Assembly (NCBI RefSeq): GCF_032884065.1
Contig: NC_088872.1
Span: 39,065,979 to 39,129,978, forward strand
Length of the DNA stretch: 64,000 bases
Origin: Artemia franciscana
Lineage: Eukaryota; Arthropoda; Branchiopoda; Anostraca; Artemiidae
Direction of reading: 5' to 3'
Below the pieces are notes generated by a model. The model did no database searches and was not told the DNA's origin. It saw only the letters and a list, made by a program, of their open reading frames with translations. The position numbers and the translations under genes are program-made. Within the stretch, counting starts at the first letter, position 1. The number at the start of each line of letters is the position of its first letter. Positions 58,886 through 64,000 of the stretch are shown here, piece by piece.

Positions 58886-61555
58886 ATGAAGCCAACCCAA
58901 ACTTACCGCTTTCCAACAATAGCCCTGTCGAATGTTCGCTCTCTCAACAACAAGACAGAAGATATGGAAGTTTTCTTAAGGAAACGCGACATTGACGTCA
59001 TGTGCATGACAGAAACATGGACTTTGTCTTCTGCTTTGGCCATTATCGACGGGTACTCCTGTTACGTTTCCTCACGCTGCAGCGCATCAGGTGAGCCTAT
59101 GACGCACGGTGGCGGTGTCGGTTTCTACTGCAAAGAAAACATACCTCACAGGATCCTGGATGTCTCAGTGCCAAAGACCCATGACATCGAAGTTTCATGG
59201 CTTTGGGCACGACCAAAAGGACTACCTCGTCAAGTGTCGTCACTGATATATGCCACGGTATATTTCCCTCCAAGAGGACCATACCGGCGACAACTAGTGG
59301 AATATCTCCAACAAAGTTGCGACCTCATCATAACTAAATACCCATATGCTGGAATCTTTCCTTGCGGGGACTTCAACGACCTGAAGCCGAACTGGATCGA
59401 AAGCTCTACAGCCTTTCGTCAAATAGTTAATGTAAAAACAAGAGGAGAAAACACCCTCGATTTGATCTTCACTACACTTGGTGATTTCTACTTAGATCCC
59501 TTGGCGGAAGCACCACTCTCAACCAGCGACCATACAACTGTTCTATTGCGACCAAAGTCAACAGTGGAACCTAGTAAACCAACCCAATTCACTTACCGTC
59601 CGCTCACAGAGGAAGGCATAATCGGCTACAGAGATTGGCTCAACTCGGTATGCTGGTTCCGCCTTTTCAAAGACGAAAATGCAAACAGCATGACCGAACT
59701 CTTCTATGAGAAAACAACTCGAGAGTACGAACGATTCTTCCCAGAGAAACGAGTTACAATTAAGCCACAGAGCAAACCATGGGTTAACCCGAACATAAAA
59801 GCTGCCATGAGAGAGCGAGACATGCTTTACAAGACAAAGCCCCACTGTGATGAATATAAACGGAAGAGAAATATAGTAGTGAGACTACTAAAGCAAGCTA
59901 GGTGTCTGTATGGACACCAAATATTCGCTAGGTTGTCAGCCAGTGATCCAAGGAAGTTCCACAAAACTGTACGGAAGTTAATGGGACAGCAGAAGTCAAA
60001 ATCCATTCTGAGGGACGAGAACGGAAAGAATTTAACCGCAGAAATAATTAATGCCCACTTCTCAAATATTTGCCGCCAAGAGCCTCCCCTCAATACTTTA
60101 CCACAGAATGGTCCGATTGGAACCATCCCTGTCATCACAGTTTCCCAGGTCCAAGAAAAACTCGAACACCTAGATATTAGGAAAGCCTTTTACCCCGGCG
60201 AAATTCCTATAAGGCTGATACACGCATGCTCCTCCTTCCTGGCCACGCCACTGGCTATGATATATAACCAGTGTCTACTGGAAGGCGTTTTTCCAGATAA
60301 GTTTAAAAAGGCATTTATCACACCTATTCCGAAGAAAACATCACCGACCTCACTGTCAGACCTTAGGCCGATTTCGAAGACGCCCATCATCTCGAAAGTC
60401 TTTGAAGACTTTATTCTACAGTGGCTACTAGCAGAAGTAGAACATAAAATCGACCCTATGCAGTTCGGTTTTCGTCGAGGGCACAGCACGACACATAATC
60501 TGGTCATATTACTTCATGATCTACTAGAGCACCTAGAAATTTCGGAGGCCCTTGCTGATATAATAATTTCTGATTTCGTGAAAGCTTTCGATCTCCTTGA
60601 CCACGAGACTGTTATCAATGAAGCCCATGCCCTGTAGGTCTCGCAGTTTCTGCTCTGCATCATCGCAAGTTTCCTTTCTGGTCGTCAACAGTGCGTACAA
60701 CTTGAAAACGGGGAAGTATCCAACTTCCAAGACATCACATGTGGAGCAGCCCAAGGAAGCAAGCTAGGTCCCATCTTATTTGTCATTGTAATCAACCGAC
60801 TGATGAGACAACATAAACAAAGGTACAAGTTCGCAGATGACTGTTCAATAAGTCTACTATGATTCCTTTCACAAACACACGACCAACTCGAGCCCCTGGT
60901 TGCAGAGCTTCGGGATCAAGCTGATCAACTGAAGCTCCAGCTAAGTCTCGAGAAAAGCTGTGTGTTGCGTGTCAACTTCCTAAAGAAGAAGAGCATTGAC
61001 GAACCTGTACCTCACCAAACAAAGAGATCAGTCAAAATACACATCAACCAGATCACAGCAAAAGCAGCTGGTCTTCTAAAATCCTTTGCAAATCTCAAAA
61101 GGTTTGGAATGACAGAACAACTCCTTCTTTCGTGCTACAAAACTTATGTAATGCCCATAGTCATGTACGGCTATCCTGTCTGGCACCAATCACTCACAGA
61201 GAAAGACAGAAGTCAGCTTGAAACAATTCAGACAAGAGCCTGCAAAATAATTCTTGGATCAAATTACAAAAAATACGAAGAAAGCTTGAGCGAACTCAGG
61301 CTCCCATCCCTGGATGAAAGGAGGCACGAAACGCTGATGAAGTTTGGAGCTGACATCCTAAAGTCCCCAACGCATCGAGATATCCTGCCTCAGTTTACTT
61401 CAGTGACTCACGCACACAAGACGAGGGTGGCAACTTTTAAAGAGGGAAAAGAACTGTTAGAATGCCCGCCTACACACTCAACGACAAGATTTTTAAACTC
61501 CTTCGTTCCATACTACGTGAAGCACTACAACGACAATATCCGCAAGTCGAAGTGA
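58886..61555 (+). pseudogene. LINE ORF2: endonuclease-reverse transcriptase, two stops
   Basis: The N-terminal apurinic-type endonuclease has N16 (SNVRSLNNK), E43 (MTETW), HGGGVGF near 74, YFPPRGP near 126, D162/N164 (GDFND), TLDLIFT near 190 and SDH at 214-216, so every catalytic residue is present. The reverse transcriptase has LRPISKTPIISKVFE, FGFRRGHSTTHNLV, catalytic D563 in SDFVKAFDLLDH, then after TAG 60635-60637 GAAQGSKLGPILFVIVINRL and KFADDCS. After a TGA at about 60860, it resumes with a C-terminal region typical of the family (YGYPVWHQSLTEKDRSQLE, TIQTRACKIILGSN) to TGA at 61553-61555. All pieces are in the same frame. The SPGPDxIP motif is altered to FYPGEIP, and the LGV-type segment after FADD is shortened, so more than the stops is damaged. 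Confidence 0.93.
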
Positions 61556-61665
61556 TAGCTCATCATGTGTGTTCTGTATGTTGCGTCTTTTTGCGTTTTT
61601 CTATTATTTTTTTTGACGATACCCATGTTATTGCATTATAATAAAGGAAAAGAATAAAGATTATT

Positions 61666-62029
61666 ATTAATATAAATGCTGAGAAATTCACCTTAAGCAT
61701 ATCCACAACATCAAAAATATAATACTGCAAGGAAAGCTTTACTTTTAAGCAATAAACCTAGATCCATTGAGGGGAAGGGGTGATTTATTAGAGGTAAATT
61801 TAACGGGGCACAAGACATGTCACTTAATTCCATACTTTGATCAATCTTTGTTAGTACTATTGACTCTCAATTCCTGACCTGTGGCAAACTATGGCTGGCA
61901 TACGGCACCCTCTGACATGTATCATGACACCTAAAACATTTTCAGACATTTTCCAACAAAATAAGTGTTTAAACTAGAATCGATCATTTAAAGGAAAATT
62001 CACAATAACGTTCCTTCTGATGACTCCTA
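61666..62029. other. Non-coding stretch, nothing recognised
   Basis: About 360 bases between the LINE tail and the minisatellite-associated repeat. I see no structure. Confidence 0.5.
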
Positions 62030-62750
<721 letters not shown>

Positions 62751-62778
62751 TAATTTTCTTAAGATCTAGTTTTATCAA

Positions 62779-64000
62779 TAAACTTAACTAACGTGTTGAT
62801 TTTTTTCTTTGTGAAACTTGTTGTAAGCTGATTTTTCCTCTTCGTAAAACTGGTTGTATGTTTATTTTTTGTTCGTAAAACTAAATGTATTTTGATTTTT
62901 ATTCTTCGTGAAAACCGATCCCTGTCGAGTTTTTGTTCGTGAAACTTGTTACATACTGATTCTTTGTTCGTGAAACACAATGTATATTGGTTTTTTTTCT
63001 CCATGAAACTTATTATATGTAGATTTTTTCTTATTGAAACTTGTTTTATGTTAATTTTTCCTTTGCAAAACTTGTTCTATTATATTCTATCTTCATGAAA
63101 ATTGTTTTATGTTGATTTTTTCGTGAAGTTTTTTGCATGTTGATTTTCTTTGTGAAACATTGTACGTTAATTTTTTTATCTTCGTGAAACTGGTTTTATG
63201 TTGATGTTTTGTTCATGAAACTTGTTGTATGTTGATTGTTTCTTCGTGAAACTTGTTGCATGGTAATTTTTCGTAGAAGTTGTTGTGCGCTGATCCTTTG
63301 TTCATGAAATTTGCTGATTGTTGATTATTTCTCTTCACAAGCCTTGTTGTATGTTGAATTTTCTTCGTGAAAAATGTTGCAAGTGGGTATTTACTTGGTG
63401 AAAATCGTTGAGCTTTGAATCATCTTCGTGAAACTTGTTGTATGTTGATTTCTTTTCTTCAAGAAATTTTTTGTATTTTGTTTTTCTTTATAAAATCTGT
63501 TATATTTTATTTTTTTGTGAAACTTGTTACATGTTGCCTTGTTTTGGTGAAACTTGTGGTGTTTTTATTTTTTCTTCGTGAAACTTGCTGTATGGTGATT
63601 TAGAAGCTTATTACATATTGATATTTTTTCTTTTTGAATCTTGTTGTATGCTAAATTTTCTTTTTGTGAAACTTGGCTCGTATTGACTTTTCTTCGTGAA
63701 GCTTCTAGTATGTTGATTTTTTCCTCTTGAAACTTGTTTTATGTTTTTTTTTCGTGAAACATGTTGCACGTTGATTTTTTTATACACTATTTTGTATATA
63801 CATACAATTTTTTGTATGTTAATTATTTTTGATCGCGAAATTTAATGTATGGTAATTTTTGTGTATATTTGTTTTTTTTCCTGAACATTTTTGATGATGA
63901 CTTTTTTCTTCAAGAAACTTGTCACACGTTAATTTTTTTTGTACAGCAAAACTTGTTGTGTTTTATTTCTCTTCGTAAAATTTCTTTTATATTGATTTTT
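62779..64000 (+). repeat. Degenerate minisatellite, about 31-bp unit, runs off window end
   Basis: About 38 units of the type TTCTTCGTGAAACTTGTTG plus TATGTTGATTTTT, with frequent indels and substitutions. The core GTGAAACTTGTTG is the most conserved part. It is the same family as 41388-41830 in opposite orientation. Frames over it are short and have no meaning. The array continues past 64000. Confidence 0.9.

Larger units (their letters stand above)
57190..61665 (+). mobile_element. CR1/jockey-superfamily LINE, nearly complete but dead
   Basis: ORF1 and ORF2 are in the normal LINE order. The element ends in AATAAAGGAAAAGAATAAAG and a short (ATT)n tail at about 61650-61665. The 5' boundary is unknown; ORF1 lacks a start codon upstream of its first zinc finger, so the element is probably 5'-truncated a little. 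Its base composition is clearly less AT-rich than its surroundings. Confidence 0.9.

Noticed and set aside
59097-60507. Minus-strand frames of 61-105 codons across LINE ORF2
   Set aside because: They are antisense shadows of the ORF2 coding sequence.

Overview
This is a eukaryotic, AT-rich, repeat-dominated genomic window and almost certainly from an invertebrate. Nothing in it looks prokaryotic: there are no operons, and the only cellular gene is interrupted by a spliceosomal intron. The cellular gene is a two-zinc-finger exon (23111-23347) that I recognise as the arthropod drumstick (drm) member of the odd-skipped family, so the source is an arthropod. The dominant repeat family (R1, below) looks to me, from memory, like repeats of brachiopod-like crustacean genomes such as the brine shrimp Artemia; that species guess is an inference and was not searched.

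Layout. 1-23 kb: non-coding DNA with copies of R1 (1.6-3.3, 4.1-5.6, 9.0-9.7, 18.05-18.8, 18.8-20.4 kb), DNA-transposon MITEs (6.9, 14.7, 17.7 kb), a LINE 3' tail (9.7 kb) and an inverted-arm element at 12.2 kb related to a Penelope-like element found further on. 23.1-23.6 kb: drm. 24-35 kb: more R1, including head-to-head copies, and a hAT-type element with an exact 8-bp target duplication (26641-27150). 35.4-36.2 kb: the 3' end of a LINE, minus strand. 38.4-40.4 kb: a 5'-truncated CR1/jockey-type LINE, minus strand, with an in-frame stop. 40.2-43.3 kb: a direct duplication of about 1.2 kb enclosing a minisatellite. 43283-45430: a Helitron on the minus strand inserted in an R1 copy. 47.2-51.9 kb: scattered pieces of a Penelope-like element, interrupted by an R1 copy and by a second Helitron (50469-51415, plus strand). 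53.6-55.3 kb: the clearest full-length R1 copy. 57.2-61.7 kb: a nearly complete but dead LINE with ORF1 (two PHD-type zinc fingers plus an RNA-binding segment) and ORF2 (endonuclease plus reverse transcriptase). 62-64 kb: (GA)n, (TA)n and a degenerate minisatellite of about 31 bp that runs off the window end.

How it fits together. The mobile-element genes are all fragments or carry stops and frameshifts; none appears active. The nesting gives a relative history: Helitrons landed in R1 and in the Penelope-like sequence, and both empty sites can be read exactly. The R1 family carries a near-perfect foldback module of about 250-300 bp whose two arms share variants private to each copy, which is the most unusual structural signal here.
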